This document shows positions 8,330-17,017 of a stretch of DNA of 64,000 bases, piece after piece; within the stretch, counting starts at the first letter, position 1; every line of letters starts with the position of its first letter. This stretch comes from Crocinitomicaceae bacterium. GTDB lineage: Bacteria; Bacteroidota; Bacteroidia; Flavobacteriales_D; Crocinitomicaceae. The stretch is taken from positions 62,001-126,000 of the forward strand of contig JAQXBM010000022.1 of NCBI GenBank assembly GCA_029252405.1, given 5' to 3'. The notes under the pieces were generated by a model that was not told the DNA's origin, ran no database searches, and worked only from the letters and a program-made list of their open reading frames with translations. Made by a program: the position numbers and the translations under genes.

Positions 8330-8869
8330 ATGAAAATCACGTTTATCTGTTTTATTGCATTCAGTGTTTCTCTAGTTTCTTGCAAGAAAAAACCCAACTA
8401 TACGCTTACTGAAACAGAAATCCCCTCGAATTATGAGCTAGATATCAATCAAGACGGAATTGTTGACTTTGCGCGTGAATATTCGCAATTATCGACCTAT
8501 GACGACCCAGTCTCAGGGAGTTCAGTAATAGGTTCATTTACCCCAAGGGAGAATGTATCTTTCTTGTATGAGCCAAATGTTGGCTATCTTTTTCTCGCTG
8601 CGAATGATACCATTCATGATGCTTCGACTTCTTCGCTAAGTTGGTATGAGTATCCCGCTGATCTTATAAGTAAGGATTGGAGTGACGAGGCTGGGTGGGA
8701 TGCTACGTGGTCAGTGAATTCAGACATGAACGAATATTATCTAGCTTTCAAGTTGCAGAATGGTACAACGGATGAACTAGGTTGGTTGAAGTTAGCGATT
8801 AACCAAACTACGGGCGAAATTACTATAATTGATCAGGGAATTTCTAGTAGTAGTTACATCGTTATTTAA
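8330..8869 (+). CDS. Uncharacterised lipoprotein
   Basis: The first 18 residues are a lipoprotein signal peptide ending in SLVSC, followed by KKK. A lysine run after the lipid-anchored Cys argues against the S(K)DDD/E-type surface export signal known in Flavobacteria, so a periplasmic location is likely. The mature part (about 160 residues) is acidic and beta-rich. The segment DINQDGIVDFAREY resembles a calcium-binding DxDxDG loop. No catalytic motif is visible. The gap to the gene before is 19 bp. The function is unknown. Confidence 0.65.
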   Translation: MKITFICFIAFSVSLVSCKKKPNYTLTETEIPSNYELDINQDGIVDFAREYSQLSTYDDPVSGSSVIGSFTPRENVSFLYEPNVGYLFLAANDTIHDASTSSLSWYEYPADLISKDWSDEAGWDATWSVNSDMNEYYLAFKLQNGTTDELGWLKLAINQTTGEITIIDQGISSSSYIVI

Positions 8870-8898
8870 ATGATAATCTAATCAGTAATAACGTCACA

Positions 8899-8938
8899 GA
8901 AAATCAGAAAATCGGACAATCGGAAAATCGAACAATCG
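8899..8938. repeat. Five-unit array of an 8-bp sequence, GAAAATCG type
   Basis: Units in exact 8-bp phase are GAAAATCA, GAAAATCG, GACAATCG, GAAAATCG and AACAATCG. The core ACAATC/AAAATC matches the array at 6594-6656. It lies in the open frame upstream of the first ATG of queG, exactly where that gene's start would be expected. Confidence 0.85.
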
Positions 8939-8986
8939 CCCCAACATACCGCCCTCATAAAAAACAAAGCTGCTGAGCTAGGCTTC

Positions 8987-9853
8987 ATGTTTTGCGGCAT
9001 CTCAAAAGCGGATTTCCTCGAAAAAGAGGCGCGCGAATTGGATCGATGGCTCAAGAATGGGAACCACGGGAAAATGGCGTACATGGAAAACCATTTCGAT
9101 AAGAGATTGGATCCACGACTGCTCGTAGATGATGCTAAAAGCGTCGTTTCCCTCATGCTGAATTACTTTCCCGAGAAAACGCAAGAGGATTCATCAGCAC
9201 CGAAGATTTCGAAGTACGCTTATGGAATGGATTATCACTTCGTCATCAAAGACAAACTCAAAGAACTCTTCGCGTTTATCCATGAAGAAATAGGTGAAGT
9301 AGGTGGGAGAATGTTCGTTGATTCTGCGCCAGTAATGGACAAAGCTTGGGCAAAACGATCTGGACTTGGCTGGATGGGAAAAAACACCAACATCATTCAT
9401 CCTAAAAATGGTTCCTTCTTTTTCATAGCTGAGTTGATTCTCGATATCGAATTGGAATACGATGGTCCAATGAAGGACTATTGCGGAACCTGCACAGCCT
9501 GCATCGACGAATGCCCAACGGATGCCATTGTCGAACCATATGTTGTCGATGGATCGAAGTGCATTTCTTACCTGACCATCGAACTTAAAGATGAATTGCT
9601 ACCGAAAAGCTTTAGCGGACAAATGGACGACTGGATGTTCGGTTGCGATGTCTGTCAAGATGTGTGTCCATGGAACCGGTTTTCGACACCACACTCCGAA
9701 GCGAAGTTCAATCCGCACGAGAACCTCCTCAAAATGTCTAAGGCCGATTGGCACGATCTAACCGAAGAAGTCTTCCGGGAACTCTTCCGAAAAAGCGCGG
9801 TCAAACGAACCAAATTCTCAGGCTTAAGTCGAAATTTGCGATTTTTAAAGTAG
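8987..9853 (+). CDS. queG: Epoxyqueuosine reductase QueG, start unclear
   Basis: Cobalamin-dependent iron-sulfur enzyme for the last step of queuosine tRNA modification, reducing epoxyqueuosine to queuosine. Counting from the first ATG, one 4Fe-4S set is Cys166/169/172 plus a partner ([12 protein letters not shown]) and the second is Cys220/223/227 ([10 protein letters not shown]). The probable catalytic Asp is in [13 protein letters not shown]. The true N-terminus is probably longer: upstream codons read [10 protein letters not shown], which is what family members carry before this point. That open frame extends back to 8882 but contains no ATG, GTG or TTG, and it passes through the 8-bp tandem array. 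Either a rare start codon is used, the start is genuinely displaced, or the protein lacks about 14 residues. Confidence 0.9.
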   Translation: MFCGISKADFLEKEARELDRWLKNGNHGKMAYMENHFDKRLDPRLLVDDAKSVVSLMLNYFPEKTQEDSSAPKISKYAYGMDYHFVIKDKLKELFAFIHEEIGEVGGRMFVDSAPVMDKAWAKRSGLGWMGKNTNIIHPKNGSFFFIAELILDIELEYDGPMKDYCGTCTACIDECPTDAIVEPYVVDGSKCISYLTIELKDELLPKSFSGQMDDWMFGCDVCQDVCPWNRFSTPHSEAKFNPHENLLKMSKADWHDLTEEVFRELFRKSAVKRTKFSGLSRNLRFLK

Positions 9854-9912
9854 CCCTCTTGAATTCGAGGGGTGAGCGGAGCCGAACTCCGACCCCACCG
9901 CACCCACGAACA

Positions 9913-9924
9913 TGATCTAGATCA
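9913..9924. promoter_or_regulatory. Perfect 12-bp palindrome upstream of paaA
   Basis: TGATCTAGATCA is a perfect palindrome about 98 bp before the paaA ATG. Between queG and this site are also two small hairpins (CCCTC/GAGGG at 9854-9871 and GGAG/CTCC at 9878-9890) without a T tract. The palindrome is a possible operator for the paa genes. No regulator gene is adjacent, so confidence is low. Confidence 0.25.
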
Positions 9925-10021
9925 GCATCCTGACTGGTTTTAAGCATTTTTTCACCCAATTTTCCAGCGTACTTTAGTCCCGTTTTAAAAGGAAACGAAT
10001 TTGTTACACCAATCAGCAATT

Positions 10022-10978
10022 ATGGATAACAACGAAGAGTACCAAAAGAATCTGCTCGAATTTGAGCGAAAGATAGAAGCCGAGGAAAAAATTGAACCGA
10101 GGGATTGGATGCCAGATGCGTACCGCCATCACTTGATTCGTCAAATGTCTCAGCACGCACATTCCGAAGTTATCGGGATGCAGCCTGAAGGAAACTGGGT
10201 GAATCGTGCTCCGAGTTTGCGAAGTAAGAAAATTCTTATCGCGAAAATTCAGGATGAGGGAGGACATGGATTGTATCTCTATTATGCCGCAGAAACGCTT
10301 GGCGTGAGTCGTGATCAGTTTGTGCAATGGCTCCACGAGGGAAAAGCAAAGTACTCTTCGATTTTCAATTACCCGAGTTTGTCATGGGCAGATATCGGCG
10401 CAATCGGCTGGTTGGTTGATGGCGCAGCAATTGTGAATCAAGTTTCGCTGTGTCGAACATCTTACGGTCCATATTCAAGAGCAATGGTGCGTATTTGTAA
10501 GGAAGAAAGTTTCCATCAACGTCAGGGTTATGAAATCATGTGTGACATGATGAATGGAACGGAAGATCAACGAAAAATGGCGCAAGATGCGATGAACCGC
10601 TGGTGGTGGCCATCGTTGATGATGTTTGGACCAACGGACAACGATTCTCCAAATTCGCAACGTGCGATGAAATGGAAAATCAAGCGGGAATCGAACGACA
10701 AACTCAGACAGAAATTCATTGATAAAACGATGGATCAAGCGGAATTTATCGGATTAACTGTTCCCGATCCGGACCTCAAATGGAATGAAGAAACGCAGCA
10801 TTACGATTTCGGTCAAATTGATTGGGAAGAGTTTTACGAAGTGATCAAAGGAAGAGGTCCGTGCAACAGACAGCGCCTTGAAACGCATATCCAAAGTCAC
10901 CAAGAAGGCGAATGGGTGCGAAATTCAGCACGAGAGTACAGCCGTATGATGAAAGAAGCAAAGAAAGAATTGGTTTAA
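10022..10978 (+). CDS. paaA: 1,2-phenylacetyl-CoA epoxidase catalytic subunit PaaA
   Basis: Di-iron oxygenase subunit that epoxidises the aromatic ring of phenylacetyl-CoA in aerobic phenylacetate breakdown. The iron ligands are visible as two ExxH motifs, EGGH (Glu79, His82) and ESFH (Glu162, His165), with further Glu residues in the HSEVIGM region. Length (318) is normal. The ATG at 10022 is preferred over an in-frame TTG at 10001 because the encoded N-terminus then matches the family. The gene is followed after 10 bp by paaB. Confidence 0.96.
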   Translation: MDNNEEYQKNLLEFERKIEAEEKIEPRDWMPDAYRHHLIRQMSQHAHSEVIGMQPEGNWVNRAPSLRSKKILIAKIQDEGGHGLYLYYAAETLGVSRDQFVQWLHEGKAKYSSIFNYPSLSWADIGAIGWLVDGAAIVNQVSLCRTSYGPYSRAMVRICKEESFHQRQGYEIMCDMMNGTEDQRKMAQDAMNRWWWPSLMMFGPTDNDSPNSQRAMKWKIKRESNDKLRQKFIDKTMDQAEFIGLTVPDPDLKWNEETQHYDFGQIDWEEFYEVIKGRGPCNRQRLETHIQSHQEGEWVRNSAREYSRMMKEAKKELV

Positions 10979-10988
10979 AAACGAGATT

Positions 10989-11282
10989 ATGAGTAATCAA
11001 GCAGAAACAGGAGAATTGTGGGAAGTTTTCTTACAATCGAAATCAGGATTGGCGTTTAAACATGCCGGAAGTGTGCATGGTTCAGATGCTGAAATAGCGC
11101 TTCAAAATGCGCGAGATGTATACACGCGCAGAAACGAAGCAGTAGGTCTTTGGATTGTTCCTTCAGATCAAATTATTGCGGCTTCGCCATCTGACAGCGA
11201 ATCATTTTTTGACCTTGCAAACGATAAAATCTATCGACACCCAACTTTTTACAATGTCCCAGACGGCGTTAAACACATGTAA
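10989..11282 (+). CDS. paaB: Phenylacetyl-CoA epoxidase subunit PaaB
   Basis: Small (97 residues) subunit that stabilises the PaaAC heterodimers into the larger active complex. The sequence has the usual features: LWEVFLQSKSGLAFKHAGSV at the N-terminus, then the ALQNARDVYTRR helix and GLWIVPSDQI. It lies between paaA and paaC with gaps of 10 bp and 3 bp, so the three are one translational unit. Confidence 0.95.
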   Translation: MSNQAETGELWEVFLQSKSGLAFKHAGSVHGSDAEIALQNARDVYTRRNEAVGLWIVPSDQIIAASPSDSESFFDLANDKIYRHPTFYNVPDGVKHM

Positions 11283-11285
11283 ACT

Positions 11286-12044
11286 ATGGAAACGAAAGAA
11301 ATGATTGCGGCCTACGCAACACGCCTAGGAGATACCAGTTTAATATTATCGCACCGTTTGGCGAAGCTGTATGCTTCTGGACCAACATTGGAGGAAAGCG
11401 TAGCGCTCACAAATATCTCTTTGGATCATTTGGGACAAGCAACGACATTTTATCAATACGCAGCTAAGCTGAATGCGAACGGTTTGAATGAAGATGATAT
11501 CGCCTACCGAAGAAACGAACGCGAGTATGACAATTTTCAACTCGTTGAACAGCCAAATACTGATTTTGCGTTCGTGATGTTGCGCCAATATTTGGTGGAT
11601 GCATTCAACTACCATTATTATTCGGCCTTGTGCGATAGTAATGATGAAACATTAGCTGCCATTGCGGCAAAAGCCATCAAAGAAGTAAAGTATCATTACA
11701 GACACAGTCGCGAATGGTTATTGAGACTTGGAAAAGGAACCGAAGAAGCGTACAATAAATTGGACAATGCCTTGGTACATTTGTGGAGCTACACCAAGGA
11801 GATGTTTACGCCCGATGCGATTGATGAAGCGCTCGCGAGTTTGGGAATTGCGGTAGATTTGAAGTCCGTGCAAGAACAATGGGAGAGAGATGTCTTTGAA
11901 TTCTTCAGTGAGCTGAAGTTGCAAATCCCAGAAAAGATCTTTCAGGCGAAAGGATGTAAAGAAGGAAATCACACAGAACTTCTCGGACACATCTTATGCG
12001 AAATGCAGTATTTACCGCGTGCCTATCCAGATGCGAAATGGTAA
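11286..12044 (+). CDS. paaC: Phenylacetyl-CoA epoxidase structural subunit PaaC
   Basis: Ferritin-like partner of PaaA (252 residues) that keeps the di-iron subunit in shape but is itself not catalytic. Recognisable segments are DTSLILSHRLAKLYASGP, ISLDHLGQATTFYQYAA and KYHYRHSREWLLRLGKGTEE. It is the last gene of the run: the next gene is on the opposite strand. In many bacteria paaD (iron-sulfur assembly) and paaE (reductase) follow here, but neither is present in this window. Confidence 0.95.
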   Translation: METKEMIAAYATRLGDTSLILSHRLAKLYASGPTLEESVALTNISLDHLGQATTFYQYAAKLNANGLNEDDIAYRRNEREYDNFQLVEQPNTDFAFVMLRQYLVDAFNYHYYSALCDSNDETLAAIAAKAIKEVKYHYRHSREWLLRLGKGTEEAYNKLDNALVHLWSYTKEMFTPDAIDEALASLGIAVDLKSVQEQWERDVFEFFSELKLQIPEKIFQAKGCKEGNHTELLGHILCEMQYLPRAYPDAKW

Positions 12045-12077
12045 GTGGTCGAAATAAGTGCTCTGAAATAAATGGAT

Positions 12078-12827
12078 TTAAGATTCTAGCGCTTCAATCT
12101 TTTCCTTTACTGTTCCAATTTCTCTTTTTCGAATGATTTTTAGAATTACGCGTTCAATCCAACCTTTCCCTTTCAAGAAGTGAAGGTAGTTAGCAACTTT
12201 GTGATCTTTTTCCGAAATCAATAAACTGCGTGCATTTCCATTTGTGACCACCACTTCATTGGCAAATTTCCAGGCGGCTTCACGGGCGATATTCATCCCG
12301 AAATTCACGATGTAGTCATCTGTGCGCCCAAAGAATTTCAAAATCCAAAGTAGCTTCGGCCAAATTTTCGCCAAGTCTTCTTGAACCTCATTTGTGAGTG
12401 CTCCTAAAATTTCATTGATTCTGTTGAAGTCAGGTTCCAGTGCTTCAATCGTTTCAGGAGTTGTAATCTCGGCCGCTGCGATTCCCAAATCCAAATTGAT
12501 GTGCGCGTTCATTCCGAACAATAGATGCTGAAGCACAATGAACTTTTCTTCCTTTGCCGCTTCAAAGGCTTTTTCCCATGAAGAAGAAATAGGTTTGCCT
12601 TCTTTGTAGTTCGAATAAGCATCCAGATAGCGGTTCGCAAAAACGACATCTAACTTTTCCATTCGGGCATCATCATCGAAATAATTTGTTCCGAGTTTGT
12701 TTTTCACAGTGACCGTCACGAGGCGGTAAAGTGCAGAGAAATAGCCCAATGGGCTCTCATTTTCTTTGCAAGAATCTATTATTTGATCAAGTGATTCGAT
12801 GACTTCGTCGATGGTGCGTGCGCTCAT
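12078..12827 (-). CDS. DUF5995 family protein
   Basis: All-helical protein of about 249 residues with the DUF5995 signature segments FFDDDARMEKLDVVFANRY (residues about 50-68) and LLFGMNAHINLDLGIAAAEI. The conserved His and Asp of the latter suggest a buried metal or catalytic site, but no activity is established for the family. I place the start at the ATG ending at 12827 (MSARTIDEV); a longer version beginning at 12869 would add 14 residues that look unrelated. It converges with paaC, 33 bp away. Confidence 0.75.
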   Translation of the reverse strand: MSARTIDEVIESLDQIIDSCKENESPLGYFSALYRLVTVTVKNKLGTNYFDDDARMEKLDVVFANRYLDAYSNYKEGKPISSSWEKAFEAAKEEKFIVLQHLLFGMNAHINLDLGIAAAEITTPETIEALEPDFNRINEILGALTNEVQEDLAKIWPKLLWILKFFGRTDDYIVNFGMNIAREAAWKFANEVVVTNGNARSLLISEKDHKVANYLHFLKGKGWIERVILKIIRKREIGTVKEKIEALES

Positions 12828-12923
12828 AATAGTGTTGTTGGCCGCTACCAAGATATGAATTCTCGCCAAAGGAGGATGTTAAACAATTAACAGATTGCTA
12901 ACAGTCATGATTAGTAGCTTATA

Positions 12924-14579
12924 ATGCCTTTTCGTAATTTGTTACCTCAAATCAATCTACTCATGCCCGATCAAAACCAAAATGGCCCCATTTCGTATAA
13001 TATGGCTCCGTACAGCGGACCTTGGACGAAAGTAGAAGCTGGCCATCTGTTGAGAAGAACTGTTTTCGGACCAACAAACCAACAAATGCTTACGGCAGTT
13101 TCCGACGGAATGGCAACAACCGTAACCAATTTACTTCAAATTCCAGTAGTTGCAGAACCCATTACCTTTCATCCAGACGAGGCGGTAACGGCTTTCGGCA
13201 ACTCTTGGGTCAACGATGTTTTTCCATCTTCACCCACAGATGCTGCAACAACCGCAACGGCAAGAAACCTTTCCTTGGCCGTTTGGCTCATGAAAGGATC
13301 AAACGAAGGACAAAGTGATATCTCTCAGAAGATGTGCATGTTTTGGCACAATCACTTTGCGGTAACAGCTGTAGCTGATCCTCGTGCGACCTACGATTAT
13401 TTCGCACTGATCCGTCAGCATGCGCTTGGGAATTTCAGACAGTTCGTGAAAGATATGACGATCAACCCTGCGATGTTGCTTTTCCTCAATGGTAATACAA
13501 ATACACTCTTCAGCCCGAATGAAAATTTTGCGCGTGAGTTACTTGAATTGTATACCGTGGGTAAAGGACCTCAAATTGGACCTGGTGATTACACCAACTA
13601 CAAGGAAGAGGATGTAGCTGCAGGAGCCAAAATATTGACAGGTTATTTAGTTGATGGAATAGGCAGCGATACCTTAACTGACGTTTCGGCGGTTTATACG
13701 GATATTCTCCACGATCCTTCAACGAAGACTTTGTCTTCTCACTTTGGAGGAGCAACGGTCTCCAATAACATGGGGAACGAATACTCGGATTACATCGATA
13801 TCATTTTCCAACAACAAGCAGTAGCAGAATACATCAGTCGAAAATTGTATCGCTACTTTGTGAATTACGACCTCACAACGGATGTGGAAACTAACGTGAT
13901 TCCGATCATGGCGGCAACTATGATTGCCAACAACTACGATATTCTTCCTGTGATGTCAGAGTTATTGTCGAGTGAACATTTCTACGATATCTCTGTTCGA
14001 GGAGCATTGATTAAGAGTCCAGTTGACATGACATTCTCTATGTTCAACAGTACAGAATCAATCCCTGGGTTTGACATTGTATCGGATGCAGAGATGTACT
14101 TATTGGTATATCAATACATCACATTAATGGGACAAGAATTTGCCGCACCACCGAGTGTAGCAGGTTGGCCAGCGTACTATCAAACACCGGCTTATTCTCA
14201 GTTATGGGTAAATTCAGCCCTATTGAAAGCGCGTTTCCAACTTACCGATTTCATGACCTACTTGACGGGAATTCCTGGAGGCGGTAACAACTGGGAGTTG
14301 AACACACTCGCATTCTTGGACAACCTTTCGTTTCCATCGGATGCGCCATCAGTGATTGACGATATCGCAGACCTTTTCACACCAAAAGGAATGTCAGCAA
14401 CGCAGAAACTTATTTTGAAAGCCGTTCTAACAAATGGTCTTCCAGATTTCGAATGGACGATACAGTACAATGATTATCAGGCTAATCTTGGTAATACAAC
14501 TTTTTCGGATCCAGTAAAACAACGTGTGCTGCTGGTACTGCAACAGGTATTCCACATGCCAGAATTCCAAACGATATAG
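12924..14579 (+). CDS. DUF1800 family protein
   Basis: Member of the large DUF1800 family (551 residues) found with DUF1501 proteins and thought to belong to an exported pair of unknown activity. Signature segments are AGHLLRRTVFGPTNQQM (near residue 40), MFWHNHFAV, NFARELLELYTVGKG and VAGWPAYYQTP. There is no clear signal peptide at either possible start (12924 or the ATG at 12963). It is followed after 18 bp by the DUF1501 gene in the same direction, the usual arrangement. Confidence 0.88.
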   Translation: MPFRNLLPQINLLMPDQNQNGPISYNMAPYSGPWTKVEAGHLLRRTVFGPTNQQMLTAVSDGMATTVTNLLQIPVVAEPITFHPDEAVTAFGNSWVNDVFPSSPTDAATTATARNLSLAVWLMKGSNEGQSDISQKMCMFWHNHFAVTAVADPRATYDYFALIRQHALGNFRQFVKDMTINPAMLLFLNGNTNTLFSPNENFARELLELYTVGKGPQIGPGDYTNYKEEDVAAGAKILTGYLVDGIGSDTLTDVSAVYTDILHDPSTKTLSSHFGGATVSNNMGNEYSDYIDIIFQQQAVAEYISRKLYRYFVNYDLTTDVETNVIPIMAATMIANNYDILPVMSELLSSEHFYDISVRGALIKSPVDMTFSMFNSTESIPGFDIVSDAEMYLLVYQYITLMGQEFAAPPSVAGWPAYYQTPAYSQLWVNSALLKARFQLTDFMTYLTGIPGGGNNWELNTLAFLDNLSFPSDAPSVIDDIADLFTPKGMSATQKLILKAVLTNGLPDFEWTIQYNDYQANLGNTTFSDPVKQRVLLVLQQVFHMPEFQTI

Positions 14580-14597
14580 TTCCCTAAAAATAACGAG

Positions 14598-16151
14598 ATG
14601 AAAAGAAGAGATTTTGTAAAAAGCTTAGCACTTGTATCAGCGGGGACTCCTGTACTTCTCAATGAGATGAAGGTACAATCGATAGGTAAACAATTATTTA
14701 GCGTATCCAAAAGTAACGAAGATCGCATTTTGGTAATTATCAGAATGAATGGAGGAAATGATGGTTTGAATACCGTTATCCCAAGAGATCAATACGCCAA
14801 TTTAACAATACAACGAAACAACGTATTAATTCCTGAGACGGATGTCTTAGAGTTAACTACGGACGTTGGACTTCACCCGAAAATGGGAGGAATGAAATCC
14901 CTGTATGATTCTGGAACATTGGGAATCATTCAGAACGTGGGTTATCCAGAACAGAATAGATCACACTTTAGATCAATGGATATTTGGACATCAGGTTTAA
15001 TTGATTCACAAGCCGATACAGGTTGGTTAGGTCGATACTTTGATGGAGAATACCCAGGATATCCATCGGGTTATCCATCAACGGCGTGCCCAGATCCATT
15101 CGCGATCAGTCTTGGATACGAAGTGTCTGTGACCTGTCAAGGGTTGATGGCAAACTTCAGTCACGCAGTAAATGATCCATTTGATGTGTATAACCTTTCA
15201 AGTGGTGGTGCGATCAACGATGGAACTTATTACGGCTATCACATGGAGTACTTAACGACTTTGATTAACCAAGCGAATGCTTACGGTCAGCAAGTGAATG
15301 CAGCGGCAAATGCTGGAACGGGAAGTTTGGCTTCTTTGTATGATTTGACGAATCCACTTGCTCAGCAATTGAGATATGTGGCACAAATGATCGACGGAGG
15401 TTTGCAAACGAATGTATACATCTTGAATGTGAATGGATTCGACACGCACGATGCGCAAGTATCAGCGACTTCAACACAAGATGGCGCGCACGCAGATTTA
15501 TTGCAACGAATTTCAGATGCAGTGGCTTCTTTCCAAGCGGATATTGAGCAAATGAATTATCAAGAGCGCGTGGCAGGAATGACATTCTCTGAGTTCGGTC
15601 GTCAAATTGCATCCAACGCGAGTTTGGGAACTGACCACGGTGATGCTGCTCCAATGTTCTTATTTGGCTCTTGTTTGAACACGAACATCATGGGAGCGAA
15701 TCCAACTATTGATAGCACAATTGTGAATCAAGCGGGTCTGCCTATGGAATACGATTTCCGCGATATTTATGCCTCAGTATTGAAGGATTGGTTCGGAGTT
15801 CCAACTGCGGAGATTCAATCATTCTTCGAGCACACCGTTCAGTACTACCCAGTGATGGGAGCGTGTAACGTGGGAATCGAAGAGGAAGAATTGACGGTTT
15901 TAAAAGCCTTGGTTTATCCAAACCCTGCCAACACGAATGCGAAGATTCGCTTTGTAGCTGAAAACGAATGGGTGAAAGTCGATGTGTTTGATCTTCAACA
16001 CCGCACAGTGCTCAATGTATTTGACGGGAATCTGTCTCAAGGAGAGCACAACATTCCAATGGAAACCGCAGAACTACCTGCCGGAGAGTACATTGTTCAG
16101 ATTAAGAAAGAATCCGGTTTGGTTCACTCGAAATTAGTGAAGGTGAAGTAA
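14598..16151 (+). CDS. DUF1501 family protein with Tat-like signal and T9SS sorting domain
   Basis: DUF1501 proteins resemble alkaline phosphatase/sulfatase-fold enzymes; here the core includes LVIIRMNGGNDGLNTVIPR, LHPKMGGMKSLYDSG, NGFDTHDAQ and MTFSEFGRQ. The N-terminus MKRRDFVKSLALVSAG has a twin-arginine motif (RRDFVK) before a hydrophobic stretch. The last 80 residues form a type A T9SS sorting domain beginning at VYPNPAN (about residue 438) and ending LVHSKLVKVK. So the protein may be folded in the cytoplasm, exported by Tat and then sent to the surface by T9SS. It pairs with the DUF1800 gene just upstream, and a hairpin terminator follows. Confidence 0.9.
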   Translation: MKRRDFVKSLALVSAGTPVLLNEMKVQSIGKQLFSVSKSNEDRILVIIRMNGGNDGLNTVIPRDQYANLTIQRNNVLIPETDVLELTTDVGLHPKMGGMKSLYDSGTLGIIQNVGYPEQNRSHFRSMDIWTSGLIDSQADTGWLGRYFDGEYPGYPSGYPSTACPDPFAISLGYEVSVTCQGLMANFSHAVNDPFDVYNLSSGGAINDGTYYGYHMEYLTTLINQANAYGQQVNAAANAGTGSLASLYDLTNPLAQQLRYVAQMIDGGLQTNVYILNVNGFDTHDAQVSATSTQDGAHADLLQRISDAVASFQADIEQMNYQERVAGMTFSEFGRQIASNASLGTDHGDAAPMFLFGSCLNTNIMGANPTIDSTIVNQAGLPMEYDFRDIYASVLKDWFGVPTAEIQSFFEHTVQYYPVMGACNVGIEEEELTVLKALVYPNPANTNAKIRFVAENEWVKVDVFDLQHRTVLNVFDGNLSQGEHNIPMETAELPAGEYIVQIKKESGLVHSKLVKVK

Positions 16152-16175
16152 ACGAAATTGAAAGATTGAATAATG

Positions 16176-16207
16176 GGTGCGATTCTGAATGGAGTCGCAC
16201 CTTTTTT
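16176..16207 (+). terminator. Terminator after the DUF1800/DUF1501 pair
   Basis: GGTGCGA (16176-16182) pairs with TCGCACC (16195-16201) and is followed by TTTTTT. It lies 24 bp after the DUF1501 stop. The left arm GGTGCGATTC is also used in the terminator at 17717-17756. Confidence 0.85.
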
Positions 16208-16297
16208 CTTGCAGAGCGCTGGAGAACACGACCAATTGAATGAGCGCTAAGACGCAAAGATTGTTATCTTCAACTTTATTTACCCTAACAATTCACT

Positions 16298-16966
16298 ATG
16301 AATTACCTCATTCCTGATAGCGAAAGCAGCCTATTTGTCACGCACGAATCTAATTATCGAAATTTGAAAGTGTATTCTTCAGGGGAACAGTTGGTCCACC
16401 TTTCCGAGGCTAAATTATTGCAGGATGGGCACACAGTTCAAAACGAGGATTTAGGGGAAGTAGATTTGCGTCTTTCGAATAAAAACGTGCTGGAAATTCG
16501 TGTGAACGGGCTGTTATGCGCTCCGGAAAATCCCATTTCGATAAATGAAGATAATCTGATGGGACTTAGTACTTTGTTCAGGATAATTGCTGTCATTTCT
16601 TCAATCGGAATGGCTATTCAATTTTACGCTTTGCTTCGAATCGGACTGAACGTCGCAGACATTATTCTGGTACTCTTTTTCAGTATTCTGTGTACGATAG
16701 CATACTTTTTGGCTGCAATTTTCACGAAGAAGGGGAAGGTTTGGGCATATTTTGTTGGAACGGGGACATTTCTGCTCATGACGCTTATTTATACATTTAA
16801 TGTGCTTACTTCAGGGCTTTTTGAGAGTCTGGTTATAGTATACTCAGTATTTCTGTTGCTGCGTTTGAGCGTTGTAGGCATACTTCTGTATTATCTAAAG
16901 TCAGTTATCCGCATTATGAATGCTCCAAAGAATTCTGAAAACCAAGATATTCTCGATAGTTTTTAG
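16298..16966 (+). CDS. Uncharacterised membrane protein
   Basis: The first 80 residues are hydrophilic and beta-like; the rest (about residues 85-210) contains four hydrophobic segments, among them LFRIIAVISSIGMAIQFYAL and IILVLFFSILCTIAYFLAAI. The topology suggests a cytoplasmic sensing or binding domain followed by a membrane domain. I do not recognise the family. It stands alone between the DUF1501 terminator and a convergent gene. Confidence 0.65.
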   Translation: MNYLIPDSESSLFVTHESNYRNLKVYSSGEQLVHLSEAKLLQDGHTVQNEDLGEVDLRLSNKNVLEIRVNGLLCAPENPISINEDNLMGLSTLFRIIAVISSIGMAIQFYALLRIGLNVADIILVLFFSILCTIAYFLAAIFTKKGKVWAYFVGTGTFLLMTLIYTFNVLTSGLFESLVIVYSVFLLLRLSVVGILLYYLKSVIRIMNAPKNSENQDILDSF

Positions 16967-17017
16967 GTCGAGTAATGGTGTGATTTCAGATTTGGATTTG
17001 CGCTTTTTTGACCAAAA

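Noticed and set aside
15265-15654. 129-codon frame antisense to the DUF1501 gene
   Set aside because: It is contained in a well-conserved gene on the other strand and shows no signal, domain or context of its own.
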